From Colwellia hornerae (GTDB taxonomy: Bacteria > Pseudomonadota > Gammaproteobacteria > Enterobacterales > Alteromonadaceae), in NCBI RefSeq assembly GCF_007954355.1, contig NZ_VOLR01000013.1, positions 1 through 64,000 of the forward strand: a DNA stretch of 64,000 nucleotides, given 5' to 3'. A program made the position numbers and the translations under genes. The notes beneath the pieces were generated by a model. That model was given only the letters and a program-made list of their open reading frames with translations, did no database searches and had not been told where the DNA came from. Positions 35,978 to 45,367 of this stretch are shown one piece after another. Position 1 is the stretch's first letter; the number at the start of each line of letters is the position of its first letter.

Positions 35978-36613
35978 TTATTCCGTATTTTGATCCTGTG
36001 TATCAAGTAAATCAGTTATAGTGAAGTTTGGTTTTCCTCGATATAACTCTTTACAAAAATCTGCAATGGAATAACCCACCACATCGACTATTTCAAATGA
36101 TTGACTCAGTTGAGCTATTAACTCTTGCACACGTTTATGTGAGTATTTTATTAACGCTAAATCTGCTGGATCACCACTTTTAAAAGTAAAAACGATAAAG
36201 GAAACCAGGCTACTGATCCTAAATAGCATTTGCATACTTTCAGGTGACCATTGTACAAACGGACACCAGGGACTTTGTGATAACGGTGTATAGAGTCGTT
36301 CACCTTTGACTATCGGATAACAGTGAAGTTCATAATTTTGTTCATCATAGCAATGACGTAAGGCTATTTTAGGCTTTTGGGTAGCGTTAGTCTTGCCACT
36401 ATCATCAATAGTTGCCTCTAAAACAGCATAGTTCCAGTTACTTTTATTAAATATTTGTTTATAGGCGCTGTCAAAACCATGAGTTAAAATTCCATCCATA
36501 TCACTAATCGAAGATGCCGCCATATGATAGATAGCAGGAACATCACCCCAATTAAGTTTCTTTTTATGGGCAGTAATTTCTTTTAAACTAGATGTTATCG
36601 GTAATTCTTTCAT
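35978..36613 (-). CDS. Conserved-looking cytoplasmic protein of unknown function
   Basis: The 211-aa product has no signal peptide or clear transmembrane segment. It is rich in aromatic residues and has a central SPWCPFVQWSPESMQML stretch. I do not recognise the family. It has a ribosome-like GAGG before the ATG and lies 5 bp upstream of bepA, so the two are probably cotranscribed. Confidence 0.6.
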   Translation of the reverse strand: MKELPITSSLKEITAHKKKLNWGDVPAIYHMAASSISDMDGILTHGFDSAYKQIFNKSNWNYAVLEATIDDSGKTNATQKPKIALRHCYDEQNYELHCYPIVKGERLYTPLSQSPWCPFVQWSPESMQMLFRISSLVSFIVFTFKSGDPADLALIKYSHKRVQELIAQLSQSFEIVDVVGYSIADFCKELYRGKPNFTITDLLDTQDQNTE

Positions 36614-36763
36614 TTCACCTCAGTAGTTATTTGCCATCAAATCAAAATAAATAATACAATAACATTGTAATCAATTGTCGCAAATTAGATAATCAAACAA
36701 AAGGTTTGTTTACTGTTATTGGTGACAATTATTGTTAACTGATGATTTTTTAAGTGGTATGTA

Positions 36764-37012
36764 GTGATGATCTATGAATATGATGCCAGTGCAGAAAAAT
36801 GTCCTGTGCCATTAGTACAATTGCGATTACTGTTAAAAAAAATGTCGAGTGCTGATTTTTGCTTGTTGAAAATTTCTGATCCAGGCTCTATTAAGGATAT
36901 TCCTAAACTATTAACGAAACAAGGTTATCACTACAAAGAGTCTTGGCTTGAAAAAAACACCCTTGAACTTTTTATCAGTAAAGCCCATCAACCCCTTTCA
37001 CCCAACAGGTAA
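36764..37012 (+). CDS. TusA/SirA-family sulfurtransferase-like protein
   Basis: The 82-aa protein has the TusA fold signature, Cys13-Pro14 in AEKCPVPLVQLRL, where the Cys would carry a persulfide. Compared with E. coli TusA the C-terminal part is variable, so the partner (tRNA thiolation or another sulfur path) is unclear. The perM gene follows 9 bp later, so they form an operon. Confidence 0.85.
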   Translation: MMIYEYDASAEKCPVPLVQLRLLLKKMSSADFCLLKISDPGSIKDIPKLLTKQGYHYKESWLEKNTLELFISKAHQPLSPNR

Positions 37013-37021
37013 GTTATATAA

Positions 37022-38095
37022 ATGGTTTCATTATTTTCTCAATGGTATAAGCGTAAGTTTTCTGATCCAAATGCAGTGACTTTATTAGTTATTCTGTTGT
37101 GTGCCTTTCTTTTTGTCTTTTTATTCAACAACCTACTTATGCCGGTCTTTGTTGCTATTGCGATCGCTTTTTTATTAGATTTACCTGTCTATCGTTTAGT
37201 ACATATTGGCTTATCAAGAACGCTTGCTGTGAGTATTGTGGTGGTGGCCTTTATTGGTATCTCTTTAGTCGGTATTCTTGGGCTAATGCCTGTTATTTGG
37301 CAACAAAGCAGTAATTTATTGCAAGAAGTGCCGCAAATGGTGTCTCATGGACAAACCTATTTACTGACCCTTCCTGAATTATATCCTGATTTAATTAATG
37401 CCGGACAAATTGAAACATTAATTTCTGCGGTCAATGATAAGTTAATCGAATGGGGACAAGTGGCCTTAAAAGCTTCTCTTAATTCTATTTCCGATATTGT
37501 TGCTTTGATGATTTATTTAATTTTAGTGCCATTAATGGTGTTCTTTTTTCTAAAAGATAAAAAAGTATTAATTTCAAGTTTTACCTCATTTCTGCCTAAA
37601 GAACGTTTAATGGCGACCAAAGTAGGCGATGAGATGTATCAACAAATAATGAATTATATTCGCGGTAAAGTGATTGAAATCCTTATTGTTGGTGCCGCTT
37701 CAACCATAGCTTTTATCGTTCTCGGCCTAAATTATGCGGTACTGCTTGGTGTTTTAGTGGGCTTGTCAGTACTTGTGCCCTACGTTGGCGCTACCATAGT
37801 CACTTTTCCTGTTTTATTGGTGGCTTTATTCCAATTTGGCACGGGTAGTGAGTTCGGTTATGTGATGATAGCTTACGGCATTATTCAAGCGATTGACGGC
37901 AATATTATTGTGCCGTTATTATTTTCAGAAGCGGTAAATTTACATCCAGTAACGATTATTGTTGCGGTTATTTTATTTGGCGGTATGTGGGGTTTTTGGG
38001 GGATCTTCTTTGCTATTCCCCTGGCAACCTTAGTAAAAGCTGTTTTAAATGCTTGGCCGTCAAGTAGTGACTTCCCTGAACAGGGCACTGCCTAA
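37022..38095 (+). CDS. perM: AI-2E family transporter, PerM-like
   Basis: The 357-aa membrane protein has about seven to eight helices in the characteristic AI-2E pattern: pairs of N-terminal helices, a soluble segment, then helices with LVPLMVFFFLKDK, VPYVGATIV and GGMWGFWGIFFAIPLATL motifs. In E. coli, perM (yfgO) neighbours bepA, and here it lies close by as well. The transported substrate is not established for this subgroup. Confidence 0.85.
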   Translation: MVSLFSQWYKRKFSDPNAVTLLVILLCAFLFVFLFNNLLMPVFVAIAIAFLLDLPVYRLVHIGLSRTLAVSIVVVAFIGISLVGILGLMPVIWQQSSNLLQEVPQMVSHGQTYLLTLPELYPDLINAGQIETLISAVNDKLIEWGQVALKASLNSISDIVALMIYLILVPLMVFFFLKDKKVLISSFTSFLPKERLMATKVGDEMYQQIMNYIRGKVIEILIVGAASTIAFIVLGLNYAVLLGVLVGLSVLVPYVGATIVTFPVLLVALFQFGTGSEFGYVMIAYGIIQAIDGNIIVPLLFSEAVNLHPVTIIVAVILFGGMWGFWGIFFAIPLATLVKAVLNAWPSSSDFPEQGTA

Positions 38096-38116
38096 AAAGG
38101 TCAACTAACTTAAGCC

Positions 38117-38725
38117 TTACCGTGAGTCTTTTTGATACTGCTCGATAATTTTTTCAATGGTGGTGATACCAAACATGACCTTATTGATAAAAGACTCCGC
38201 ACTGTGAATTAAGTAGAAGTTAGGATGTTGTGACCAAATAGCCTGTAGTTTATTGTCAAGGATGATAGCCGCTTTTTCTGATTCATTGCGAATGGGGTTA
38301 TTACTTTTGATACTTTCGCCTGATTTTGCGGCACTTTCAAAAAAAATGACTGCATCGTAACGTGCTAGCTCATCGGTAAACGTGGTATCCATCGCTTGGA
38401 AAAACTCATCAGCATTACCTGGCCAATAAGCCAGGCCGTCTAAAGAACCCCGATCACATAAAATAATACTGTGCTCAAAAGTCGCTCGCTGAATATCTTC
38501 TAAATGCTTTTGTAAATTAAAAATAGCGGTTTGTTGTGTTTTTAGTACCTGATTATTGTCGGAACGGTCAATACCACCGCTAAAAATCATTGTTGCTGCT
38601 TCAGGGACAGTTGCTATTTTTCCTGAAAACTCACGCCGAATGAGATCAATCGCAGTGGTTTTACCGCCGCCAGGACCGCCGGTAAGTACGATACGTTTTT
38701 TTACATGAGTAATATTCATTAGCAT
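38117..38725 (-). CDS. P-loop NTPase (AAA_28-like)
   Basis: The 202-aa protein has a Walker A GGPGGGKTT near residue 16-24, a VPEAATMIFSGG segment and a DRG motif (ILCDRGSLDGLAYWPG), as in NadR/kinase-like AAA_28 ATPases. The substrate is unknown. ATGs at 38725 and 38719 are both possible; neither has a clear ribosome site. Confidence 0.75.
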   Translation of the reverse strand: MLMNITHVKKRIVLTGGPGGGKTTAIDLIRREFSGKIATVPEAATMIFSGGIDRSDNNQVLKTQQTAIFNLQKHLEDIQRATFEHSIILCDRGSLDGLAYWPGNADEFFQAMDTTFTDELARYDAVIFFESAAKSGESIKSNNPIRNESEKAAIILDNKLQAIWSQHPNFYLIHSAESFINKVMFGITTIEKIIEQYQKDSR

Positions 38726-38778
38726 TTATTATAAGGATATTTTGATTACTGTAGCCTGCGTAAAAATAGGCTTCAAGC

Positions 38779-39288
38779 TTAATTGTAAATATCGCCAAAT
38801 AACTCTACTTGGGTCAAGTAAATGCGTAAATCTAGCTCTACTTGGTGGTAATCTGCTTGCATATGCTGACAAAGTTTGTAGAAATTTTTGTTATGCTCTT
38901 TTTCTTTTAAGTGCGCAAGTTCGTGAACAACGATCATTTGTAAAAATGTTTCTGGGGTTTTTTTAAATAAAGCGCCAATGCGTATTTCATTTTTACTTTT
39001 TAGCTTACTGCCTTGCACCCTTGATACATAAGTGTGTAAGCCTAGTGCGTTGTTGATAACATGAATCTTGTCGTCATACTTTATTTGGCTTAAGGGTTCA
39101 GATTTCTTTAAGTACTGATTTTTAATTTCCATCACGTAGTTACGCAGGGCTTTATCGTTATATATTTGGTGAGTTGTTGGATATTTTGCTAATAAATAAG
39201 TGGATAACTTTTTAGTGGTTATCATTGCTTGCACTTTATTTTGAATATCTAAAGAATAGGCTGAAAGATATTTTAAGGATATGGACAT
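38779..39288 (-). CDS. YgjP-like metallopeptidase domain protein (DUF45)
   Basis: The 169-aa protein carries HELAHLKEKEHNKNFY, the HExxH motif followed by a third His seen in YgjP/DUF45 zinc proteins. The length is short for the family (about 230 aa). It lacks a signal peptide, so it is likely cytoplasmic. Its substrate is unknown. Confidence 0.8.
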   Translation of the reverse strand: MSISLKYLSAYSLDIQNKVQAMITTKKLSTYLLAKYPTTHQIYNDKALRNYVMEIKNQYLKKSEPLSQIKYDDKIHVINNALGLHTYVSRVQGSKLKSKNEIRIGALFKKTPETFLQMIVVHELAHLKEKEHNKNFYKLCQHMQADYHQVELDLRIYLTQVELFGDIYN

Positions 39289-39307
39289 TATTGAATTCTA
39301 TTTATGT

Positions 39308-39336
39308 GGCTCGCTTATAGCAACTATAAGCGAGCC
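39308..39336 (-). terminator. Strong hairpin after bcp
   Basis: A perfect 13-bp stem (39308-39320 and 39324-39336) with a 3-nt loop lies between bcp and the next minus-strand gene. The downstream tract is A/T-rich without a T-run, so it is probably a weak terminator or 3'-end stabiliser for the gcvR-bcp transcript. Confidence 0.55.
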
Positions 39337-39350
39337 GTTGCTGTTAAAGG

Positions 39351-39824
39351 TTAGTCTTTAGTGTTTAAAACGTCTAAAACAACTTCATGATGGTTCTTCG
39401 TTTTAAACTTATTAAATACGTGGCTAATTTTACCATCTAAGCCAATTAAAAAACTTAAGCGATGGATACCGTCGTATTCTTTACCCATAAACTTCTTTAA
39501 TCCCCAGACGCCAAAAGCATCAGCAACGCTGTGATCAACATCTGACAGTAGCGTGAAGTTTAATGCATCGCGCAGACAAAACTTAACCAGCTTCTTTGGC
39601 TCGTCGGGACTAATGCCAAAGACTACTGTATTTAATTGTTCAAGTTCGCTTTTACTGTCTCTTAGCCCTTGTGCTTGCACAGTACAGCCGGGGGTCATGG
39701 CTTTGGGATAAAAATAGACCAGTACTTGTTTTTTACCAATATAATCAGCTAAAGCGACTTTATCGCTATTCTCATCAAGTAAAGTAAAGAGTGGTGCGGT
39801 TTCGCCAACAGTTATAGTTTTCAT
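39351..39824 (-). CDS. bcp: Thioredoxin-dependent thiol peroxidase (Bcp/PrxQ)
   Basis: This peroxiredoxin reduces hydroperoxides. The start at 39824 (MKTITVGETAPLF) has AGGA upstream and gives 157 aa, as in E. coli Bcp (156). The peroxidatic Cys is in YPKAMTPGCTVQA, with the TxxC arrangement typical of the family. The gene follows gcvR, the same order as in E. coli. A longer upstream open frame overlaps gcvR and is not used. Confidence 0.93.
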   Translation of the reverse strand: MKTITVGETAPLFTLLDENSDKVALADYIGKKQVLVYFYPKAMTPGCTVQAQGLRDSKSELEQLNTVVFGISPDEPKKLVKFCLRDALNFTLLSDVDHSVADAFGVWGLKKFMGKEYDGIHRLSFLIGLDGKISHVFNKFKTKNHHEVVLDVLNTKD

Positions 39825-39846
39825 CGGTATCCTGCTTGTATGTAGT

Positions 39847-40374
39847 TTATATAAGGTTTGAATTAACTTTTTTAATACAACCCTGCACACCAACTTGTTC
39901 GCAGAGTTCAAAATAGTCACTTTCAAGCTGTTCAATACTTGTGTCTTCGGTTAAGGCAATTAATATGGTCGCGCGCATTTGATTAGTGACCGGATCAATT
40001 TCTGATTTTAACGATGATAAATCAATATTGCGGGTGGCAAAAAACGCGGTCACCGCTTTTAATAAGCCGGGTTGGTCGATGCCAGCATAATCTACTTGAT
40101 AATGATGAGTGAACTCTCTCTTTTTATAGCCAGAGGTTCTTTTCATCATGGTGGTTAATTCCAGCTTAACCGCCATAGCGGGTAACTTATTTTCAATTTG
40201 ATTAATCGCTTTAGCACTTCCATTTAACAACATAATTAAAGAAAACTCTAGGCCGAATATCGCCATTCTACTGTCAATAATATTACAGCCACACTTACTC
40301 GCCAGCTTAGTCAGCTCGCTAACACTTCCTGTTCTGTCTGCACCCATTGCTGTGAGCACTAAATATTGAGACAT
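39847..40374 (-). CDS. gcvR: Glycine cleavage system transcriptional repressor GcvR
   Basis: The 175-aa protein is made of two ACT domains (about 3-75 and 92-165) with MGADRTGSVSELTKLA and AGIDQPGLLKAVTAFF glycine-binding-like turns. In E. coli GcvR binds glycine and antagonises GcvA. It is followed by bcp as in E. coli; the divergent neighbour is bamC rather than dapA. Confidence 0.9.
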   Translation of the reverse strand: MSQYLVLTAMGADRTGSVSELTKLASKCGCNIIDSRMAIFGLEFSLIMLLNGSAKAINQIENKLPAMAVKLELTTMMKRTSGYKKREFTHHYQVDYAGIDQPGLLKAVTAFFATRNIDLSSLKSEIDPVTNQMRATILIALTEDTSIEQLESDYFELCEQVGVQGCIKKVNSNLI

Positions 40375-40729
40375 AGTTAGCCTAAGTAGTTTAAAAATTC
40401 GCTATTGTAACGTATTTAAAGCAGATGAAAACCGGTAATAAAGCCAGAAAATATTTATTTGTTATTTTTCGAGTTGAATTCTTGTGTTTGTAAAAACAGC
40501 CAAGTACCATGGTGCGCATTAATTTGTCTGATAATATACTTGTATATGCTGATCAATAAAATCTATAGATAATATTGGAACTTAATACAGATAATTTACT
40601 CAAAGAGCAGATTAAAGTTTTCGTTGTTTAAATTTAATCTACATTTAATGGTTTCAAAGTTAACTTTTATGATCAGTTCGATATAAGAACCAACTTTAAA
40701 AGATTCAGATTGTATCCTCAGGAGTGTTA
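40375..40729. other. Divergent promoter region between gcvR and bamC
   Basis: This 355-bp AT-rich gap holds the promoters of both genes. In E. coli dapA lies in this position between gcvR and bamC; here no dapA remnant is visible. No other feature was recognised. Confidence 0.5.
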
Positions 40730-41815
40730 ATGAATCGTCGTATATTTTATTTTTCCTTGTTAAGTCTCGCAGTAACAGGTTGTAGCAGTGTTAGTAACAA
40801 AAGCGCTATGGGCAATTTTGAATACGCTAAAGTTAAAGAAGCTAAAACATTAGGTATTCCGGCAGGTTTGAATAAACCTGAGGTCAATACTAAGTTTTTT
40901 GTCTCAGACGCTATTAACCATAAAGGGCCAGTAGGTCAAGATGTAGATGTCAGAGCACCGTCGCTGGTACTTCCTGTCGCCTCATCTTCACGTGTTGTTC
41001 CAGGTACGATGAATTCTAAAATTTGGTTTGACCAAATATTAGAAGATAGCGATCTGAAAGAATTCCTACTAGCAGCATTGCGTGAGCAACTCACTAATGA
41101 TGGTGTAGAGTTAACCGCTATCGATGCGGATGAAAAAGTATTTGAGTCGGCTTGGTATCATGAAGAAGAAGTTTCTGGTTATTGGTTATTTAAAACGGTA
41201 GATAGTAGTGAAAGTATGCGCTTTAGCTATGAGTTTGAAAGTAAACCTCATGGCCGAAGTGTTGCTTTAAGTGTTAAATTAATTGATTACATGCGCACTG
41301 ATAAGAAAGGCGCAAGTAAAACAATGGATATCATTGATAAACAACGTGCAGAAATGGCGATGCTCAATGAGGTTGTTGCTCAGGTTGATTTTAAATATCG
41401 ATTGCAACAACGTGAAAACCGTTTAATGCGAGCTAACCAAAAATTTGTCACTATCGGTGAAAATGCTCAAGCAGAGCCTGCATATATCGCTGAAATCGAT
41501 ATTGAAATGCTTTGGTCAAATATGCCATTGTTTTTTGTAGATTATGGTTTTGAGATAACCGATCTCAATGAAAGTAAGAAAATCTACTTTGTTGATTTTG
41601 TTAAGCCAGAAAATAGTTTATGGTCAGTTATTTGGGGAGATGACGTACCCGTTATTGAACTTGACCAAGCTAAGTATCAATTTGTACTCAGTGATGAAAA
41701 AGGCAAAACCTCGGTAACTATTTACGATGTTGATGGCAATGCTTTACCATCTGAAGTACTAGAGCGTATTTTTCCAGTAATGGAAAGAGGCCTATCTTTT
41801 AGAGATGCTCTTTAA
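40730..41815 (+). CDS. bamC: Outer-membrane assembly lipoprotein BamC
   Basis: BamC is a lipoprotein of the BAM complex that inserts beta-barrel proteins. The start at 40730 has AGGAG upstream. The 361-aa product has a lipobox with Cys18 (AVTGC), a natively unfolded N-terminal lid region, and two helix-grip domains, as in BamC (E. coli 344 aa). Landmarks are AKTLGIPAGLNKPE and LRNEDQ-like NLEDSDLKEF surroundings. A strong terminator follows, so it is monocistronic here. Confidence 0.88.
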   Translation: MNRRIFYFSLLSLAVTGCSSVSNKSAMGNFEYAKVKEAKTLGIPAGLNKPEVNTKFFVSDAINHKGPVGQDVDVRAPSLVLPVASSSRVVPGTMNSKIWFDQILEDSDLKEFLLAALREQLTNDGVELTAIDADEKVFESAWYHEEEVSGYWLFKTVDSSESMRFSYEFESKPHGRSVALSVKLIDYMRTDKKGASKTMDIIDKQRAEMAMLNEVVAQVDFKYRLQQRENRLMRANQKFVTIGENAQAEPAYIAEIDIEMLWSNMPLFFVDYGFEITDLNESKKIYFVDFVKPENSLWSVIWGDDVPVIELDQAKYQFVLSDEKGKTSVTIYDVDGNALPSEVLERIFPVMERGLSFRDAL

Positions 41816-41842
41816 GCTGCTTTGACCTAACTTATTAAAAAT

Positions 41843-41880
41843 AAAACGCCGCTAAATTTCTTTAGCGGCGTTTTTGTTTT
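41843..41880 (+). terminator. Rho-independent terminator of bamC
   Basis: A perfect 14-bp stem (41843-41856 and 41861-41874) with a TTTC loop is followed by TTTTTGTTTT. It lies 27 bp after the bamC stop, and the A-run on its other side lets it act on both strands. Confidence 0.92.
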
Positions 41881-41965
41881 AACAAATAAATTATCCACAG
41901 TGGCTATTAACAATGCAGAAAAATTATAAAGGTAGCGGTTAAAGTCAGCCTTTTTCTATTATGAC

Positions 41966-42229
41966 TTAGTTCCTTTTTAAAGCCGATTGCTTTGCTATCT
42001 CATCGACTTCAATCGCCAAATCACTTTTTCCTTTCAACTCTATTGGCTCATTTGAGACGATAGTTGGCATTTTATGTGCTTTTTTATGGCTGCGCGGCAG
42101 TGTTTCTTGTAAGTCATTTAAGCTTTGCTTTCGTAAAGGTGTTTTGGCATTTTTTTGAACAACACTAAAATTACCAATCATTAAAGCGGCAGCTGCGATA
42201 ATAATAGCGATAACTAACCAATTATCCAT
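41966..42229 (-). CDS. DUF2897-like small membrane protein
   Basis: From the ATG at 42229 (GGGAG upstream) the product is 87 aa, with one N-terminal transmembrane helix (about 4-22) and a charged cytoplasmic tail. The start region MDNWLVIAII fits DUF2897. Its start overlaps the stop of the M15 peptidase gene, so it ends the yffB-dapE operon, as small ypfN does in E. coli; the two are not evidently homologous. Confidence 0.6.
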   Translation of the reverse strand: MDNWLVIAIIIAAAALMIGNFSVVQKNAKTPLRKQSLNDLQETLPRSHKKAHKMPTIVSNEPIELKGKSDLAIEVDEIAKQSALKRN

Positions 42230-42914
42230 AGTGAATACTCCCAACATTTTGAATATATTGTTGATAAATAGTTGATAAATTTTTAATGATTTCTTTCTTT
42301 CCTAATATATCATCGCTCAAAAGTACCGAGTTGATAACGTTCTCAGTCAGCAACCTTTCTCCATGTTGTGCTATTGGCCAATAAGATAAATGCCAAGGCT
42401 CCATAGCAACACCACCGCGAAACTTGTCATAAGGAAAGTAAAAACCAAAGCGACTAGCATGTTGATTCAGCCATTGACTTAATGGATGAAAAGGCCCATC
42501 AACAGCAAATTCCCATGGCTCTAACTGTAGCTTTTGATTATCAGCTAATAAATTTTTAGCATAGATATCGATATCGCATCCCCAATGATGACGACTTGCT
42601 CCAGGCAGCGCAGAGAAATATAAAATAGCCTGAACAATTGCTTGTTCAGTCATTTTATTAATATCAAGAGTTTCACCTTGATTATTTTTAATAGCAAGTT
42701 GACCTGAAAATTTTCTGTTCCAAATAGTTAATTGTCGAGTGAAGCCTCTATAACCACTAGCGATCTTCAGATCAAAGCCCGCCAACTTTGCTTCTTCAGA
42801 CATAGCTTGCCATGCCGATAACGCTTGTTGATGAATTCCTGTGTGCTCATCTAACCAAGTAATATGGCTATCGTCGAGTCCGGTTAATTGTCTGTCAGTC
42901 AATATTTCAGTCAT
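42222..42914 (-). CDS. M15 family D-Ala-D-Ala carboxypeptidase-like protein
   Basis: The 230-aa protein has the VanY/M15B zinc motif SRHHWGCDIDI (H109, D116) and EPWH (E172, H175). The preceding SGYRGFTRQLTIWN fits as well. No signal peptide is visible, so a cytoplasmic location is possible, which is unusual for peptidoglycan-trimming enzymes. It lies 5 bp downstream of dapE and overlaps the next gene, so it is part of the yffB-dapE operon. Confidence 0.85.
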   Translation of the reverse strand: MTEILTDRQLTGLDDSHITWLDEHTGIHQQALSAWQAMSEEAKLAGFDLKIASGYRGFTRQLTIWNRKFSGQLAIKNNQGETLDINKMTEQAIVQAILYFSALPGASRHHWGCDIDIYAKNLLADNQKLQLEPWEFAVDGPFHPLSQWLNQHASRFGFYFPYDKFRGGVAMEPWHLSYWPIAQHGERLLTENVINSVLLSDDILGKKEIIKNLSTIYQQYIQNVGSIHYG

Positions 42915-42919
42915 GAAAG

Positions 42920-44083
42920 TTAAGCTGTGGTTGTTGGATTTGTGAGAGCATTGACCAGTGTATGATAATAAATATCAGTAAGTAAAATTAAATCATTGCA
43001 ACTAACACTCTCATTTACCTGATGAATAGTGGCATTACATGGCCCAAGTTCAATGACTTGTGCACCCGTAGGAGCAATAAAGCGTCCGTCTGAAGTACCG
43101 CCAGACGTTGATAATTCAGCTTCAATATCGGTCACTGTTTTTATCGCTTTTACCGCAGCGTCAAGTAAAGTTCCAGGTTCTGTAATAAAGGGCTTACCGT
43201 TAAATGTCCATTTTATTTCATAACTTAATTGATGTTCAATAAGGACAGCATCAATTTTATCGATGATATTTTGAAAATTTAATTCGGTACTAAAACGTAA
43301 ATTAAACCAAGCGGTTAAATGGCCGGGTACAACATTAGTTGCGCCAGTGCCCGACTCAATGTTTGATAATTGAAAACTCGTTTTAGGAAAATAAGCATTA
43401 CCGTCGTCCCAGTGCATTTGGCTAAGTTCGGCTAAAGCAGGCATAGCTAAATGAATAGGGTTTTTTACATGGTCAGGGTAAGCAACATGGCCTTGTTTGC
43501 CGTGAATGATTAATTCACCAGAGATAGACCCTCGACGACCATTTTTAACGATATCGCCAACACTATCTGAGCTGGTAGGTTCACCGACAATACAATAGTC
43601 TATTTTCTCATGACGAGCTTCAAGTGTATCGATAACACGTGTGGTGCCATTGATAAAAGGCCCTTCTTCATCACTGGTAATAAGATAAGCTATTGAGCCG
43701 TAATGATCGGGATGGTCTTCTACAAAGCGTGCTGTAGCAATTAGCATAGCCGCTAAACTGCCTTTCATGTCTGCAGCACCACGTCCGTATAGCATGCCAT
43801 CAATAATGGTTGGCTCAAAAGGGGGAGTATGCCAAAGCGCTAAATTTCCAGCGGGGACAACATCGGTATGGCCAGCAAAACAAAATACGGGCTTAGTTGT
43901 GCCACGTCTTGACCAGAGATTGGTGGTATCTTCAAAAACCATGCTTTCATTGTTAAAACCCAAAGTCTCTAAACGCTCTGACATCATTTTTTGACAGCCA
44001 AAATCTTCAGGGGTCACCGAAGGACGGGCGATTAAGTCTTTCGCTAACGTGATAACGTCATGTTCTGTTTTTAGCTTACTCAT
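42920..44083 (-). CDS. dapE: Succinyl-diaminopimelate desuccinylase
   Basis: DapE makes LL-diaminopimelate for lysine and peptidoglycan synthesis. The 387-aa length is close to E. coli DapE (375). The di-zinc ligands fit: H72 (GHTDVVPAG), D105 ([10 protein letters not shown]), E139/E140 (TSDEEGPF) and the late GPCNATIHQ His. The dapE start overlaps the yffB stop by 4 bp. Operon order yffB-dapE is conserved with E. coli. Confidence 0.96.
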   Translation of the reverse strand: MSKLKTEHDVITLAKDLIARPSVTPEDFGCQKMMSERLETLGFNNESMVFEDTTNLWSRRGTTKPVFCFAGHTDVVPAGNLALWHTPPFEPTIIDGMLYGRGAADMKGSLAAMLIATARFVEDHPDHYGSIAYLITSDEEGPFINGTTRVIDTLEARHEKIDYCIVGEPTSSDSVGDIVKNGRRGSISGELIIHGKQGHVAYPDHVKNPIHLAMPALAELSQMHWDDGNAYFPKTSFQLSNIESGTGATNVVPGHLTAWFNLRFSTELNFQNIIDKIDAVLIEHQLSYEIKWTFNGKPFITEPGTLLDAAVKAIKTVTDIEAELSTSGGTSDGRFIAPTGAQVIELGPCNATIHQVNESVSCNDLILLTDIYYHTLVNALTNPTTTA

Positions 44084-44427
44084 GATAAAAAAAGTGCTTG
44101 GTATAGCGGTTCTTTAAAACCCACTTGAAAGGAGTTGTCGTGAGCCACTAAAGGTCTTTTTAGTAAAGTCGGTTGAGCTAAAACCGCTTGAAAAATAACG
44201 TCATCGGTTAAATTGTTTTTAAGCGCTTCAGGCAGGTTTCTAAAGGTGGTACTACGTTTATTAAGTAAAACCTCCCAAGAGCTGTTGCTGACAAATTCAT
44301 TGAGTAACTCAGGCGTTAATGGTTGTTTCTTAAAATCATAAAAAGTGTACTCAATGCCTTGCTTATCAAGCCATTTTGTCGCCTTTTTAACCGTGTCGCA
44401 ATTATTTATACCGTAAATAGTGGTCAT
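44080..44427 (-). CDS. yffB: ArsC/Spx-family reductase YffB
   Basis: The 115-aa protein has the YffB pattern [19 protein letters not shown], with a single active Cys10 and no second CxxC cysteine, and ends with GFKEPLY. It is the first gene of the operon leading to dapE. Biochemical role is not established; E. coli YffB is glutathione-related. Confidence 0.88.
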   Translation of the reverse strand: MTTIYGINNCDTVKKATKWLDKQGIEYTFYDFKKQPLTPELLNEFVSNSSWEVLLNKRSTTFRNLPEALKNNLTDDVIFQAVLAQPTLLKRPLVAHDNSFQVGFKEPLYQALFLS

Positions 44428-44441
44428 AAAAGTCCTTTAAA

Positions 44442-44822
44442 CTAAATTATTTGGTAATCATTAGATATCAATGCAGTGGTTGCTAAAGATACATTATTTG
44501 ATTTTACTAAAATATAATCAGTATCAAAAGTGGAGATAGCAAAAATACTGATTTGTTCATTAGCTAATATTGTTGATATTTTCGATAAAATCCCAGTCAG
44601 CGTAAAATCCAATGGACCGACAACTTCAAGTGCTTGCCAGTCTTTTTCTACTTCATCACTGTCAATACTGATATTTTGAGGTATGACAATGGATGTTTCT
44701 TCATAGGTTTTTGCAATAAAAAAGATGGGTGCAGCAAACACTGCTTTGGGGATCTCGATATCGCTGGCTAAACTATGAATAGCAAACGTTTCTTCAAGTA
44801 ATTTGAGGGTAAGTGTACTCAT
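44442..44822 (-). CDS. ACT domain protein (CASTOR/ACT_7-like)
   Basis: The 126-aa protein begins LTLKLLEETFAIHSLASD and ends in an ACT-type half with GPLDFTLTGILSKISTIL and ISTFDTDYILV, which is typical of ACT_7 (CASTOR-like) proteins. Amino-acid binding is likely; the ligand is unknown. It lies 14 bp upstream of yffB on the same strand. Confidence 0.8.
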   Translation of the reverse strand: MSTLTLKLLEETFAIHSLASDIEIPKAVFAAPIFFIAKTYEETSIVIPQNISIDSDEVEKDWQALEVVGPLDFTLTGILSKISTILANEQISIFAISTFDTDYILVKSNNVSLATTALISNDYQII

Positions 44823-45328
44823 TGCAAGTTACCTTTGGGAAAAAGGTCACTATAGCGTTTACTGGCTAATTGTTAAAGCAAGGATAGTTATCTTAAAGAG
44901 ATTAAATATCGACAATGACCTGCTTTAGCAATGAATACGAGATATTAATAAAATAAAGCGAGTTTGCTTGACTGTGTCTAACAGCTATACCTCGCTTACC
45001 TGTAGATAAATAATATGTTTTTATTTACTTTTATTTGTACTTTATGCTAATAATTACTTGTTATTTGTAAAAGCAGCGTCAAACGTAGAAAAGTTACTGT
45101 ATTCTTGCTGGTTAACCTGTTAAATCATCATAAGTAGTTATTAATGATATCCACAAAAGCTGTGGGTATCATTGTGGGTAACTATTGCTTTGGTAGCTAC
45201 CTAATTGTTTTAAAAGGATATTTTTTGCTGGTTGTTTTTTGTCTAGTGGCTAAAAATTGAGTGAATTATAAATAGTTATTAAAATAGTCAACTGTATATA
45301 AAATCAGTCTCAACCCAATAAAAATACA
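44823..45328. other. Long AT-rich intergenic region
   Basis: About 500 bp separate the ACT gene from pta. Nothing coding was recognised. A 7-bp pairing AAGCGAG/CTCGCTT (about 44954-44997) and a LexA-like 16-mer at 45292 were noticed, but neither has a gene in the right place. Confidence 0.4.
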
Positions 45329-45360
45329 AGCTAAAAGGTTAATAGGTTAACCTTTTAGCT
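45329..45360 (-). terminator. Rho-independent terminator of ackA-pta
   Basis: A perfect 14-bp stem (45329-45342 and 45347-45360) with a 4-nt loop lies 7 bp beyond the pta stop. On the minus strand it is followed by TGTATTTTTATT. Confidence 0.85.
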
Positions 45361-45367
45361 AAGTAAA

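Noticed and set aside
39825-39935. Longer N terminus for Bcp
   Set aside because: The extra frame overlaps gcvR coding sequence and adds residues absent from the family; the ATG at 39824 has a proper ribosome site.
45292-45307. Second LexA box (CTG-N10-CAG)
   Set aside because: The right half deviates from consensus, and no gene starts near it; it lies beyond the pta terminator.
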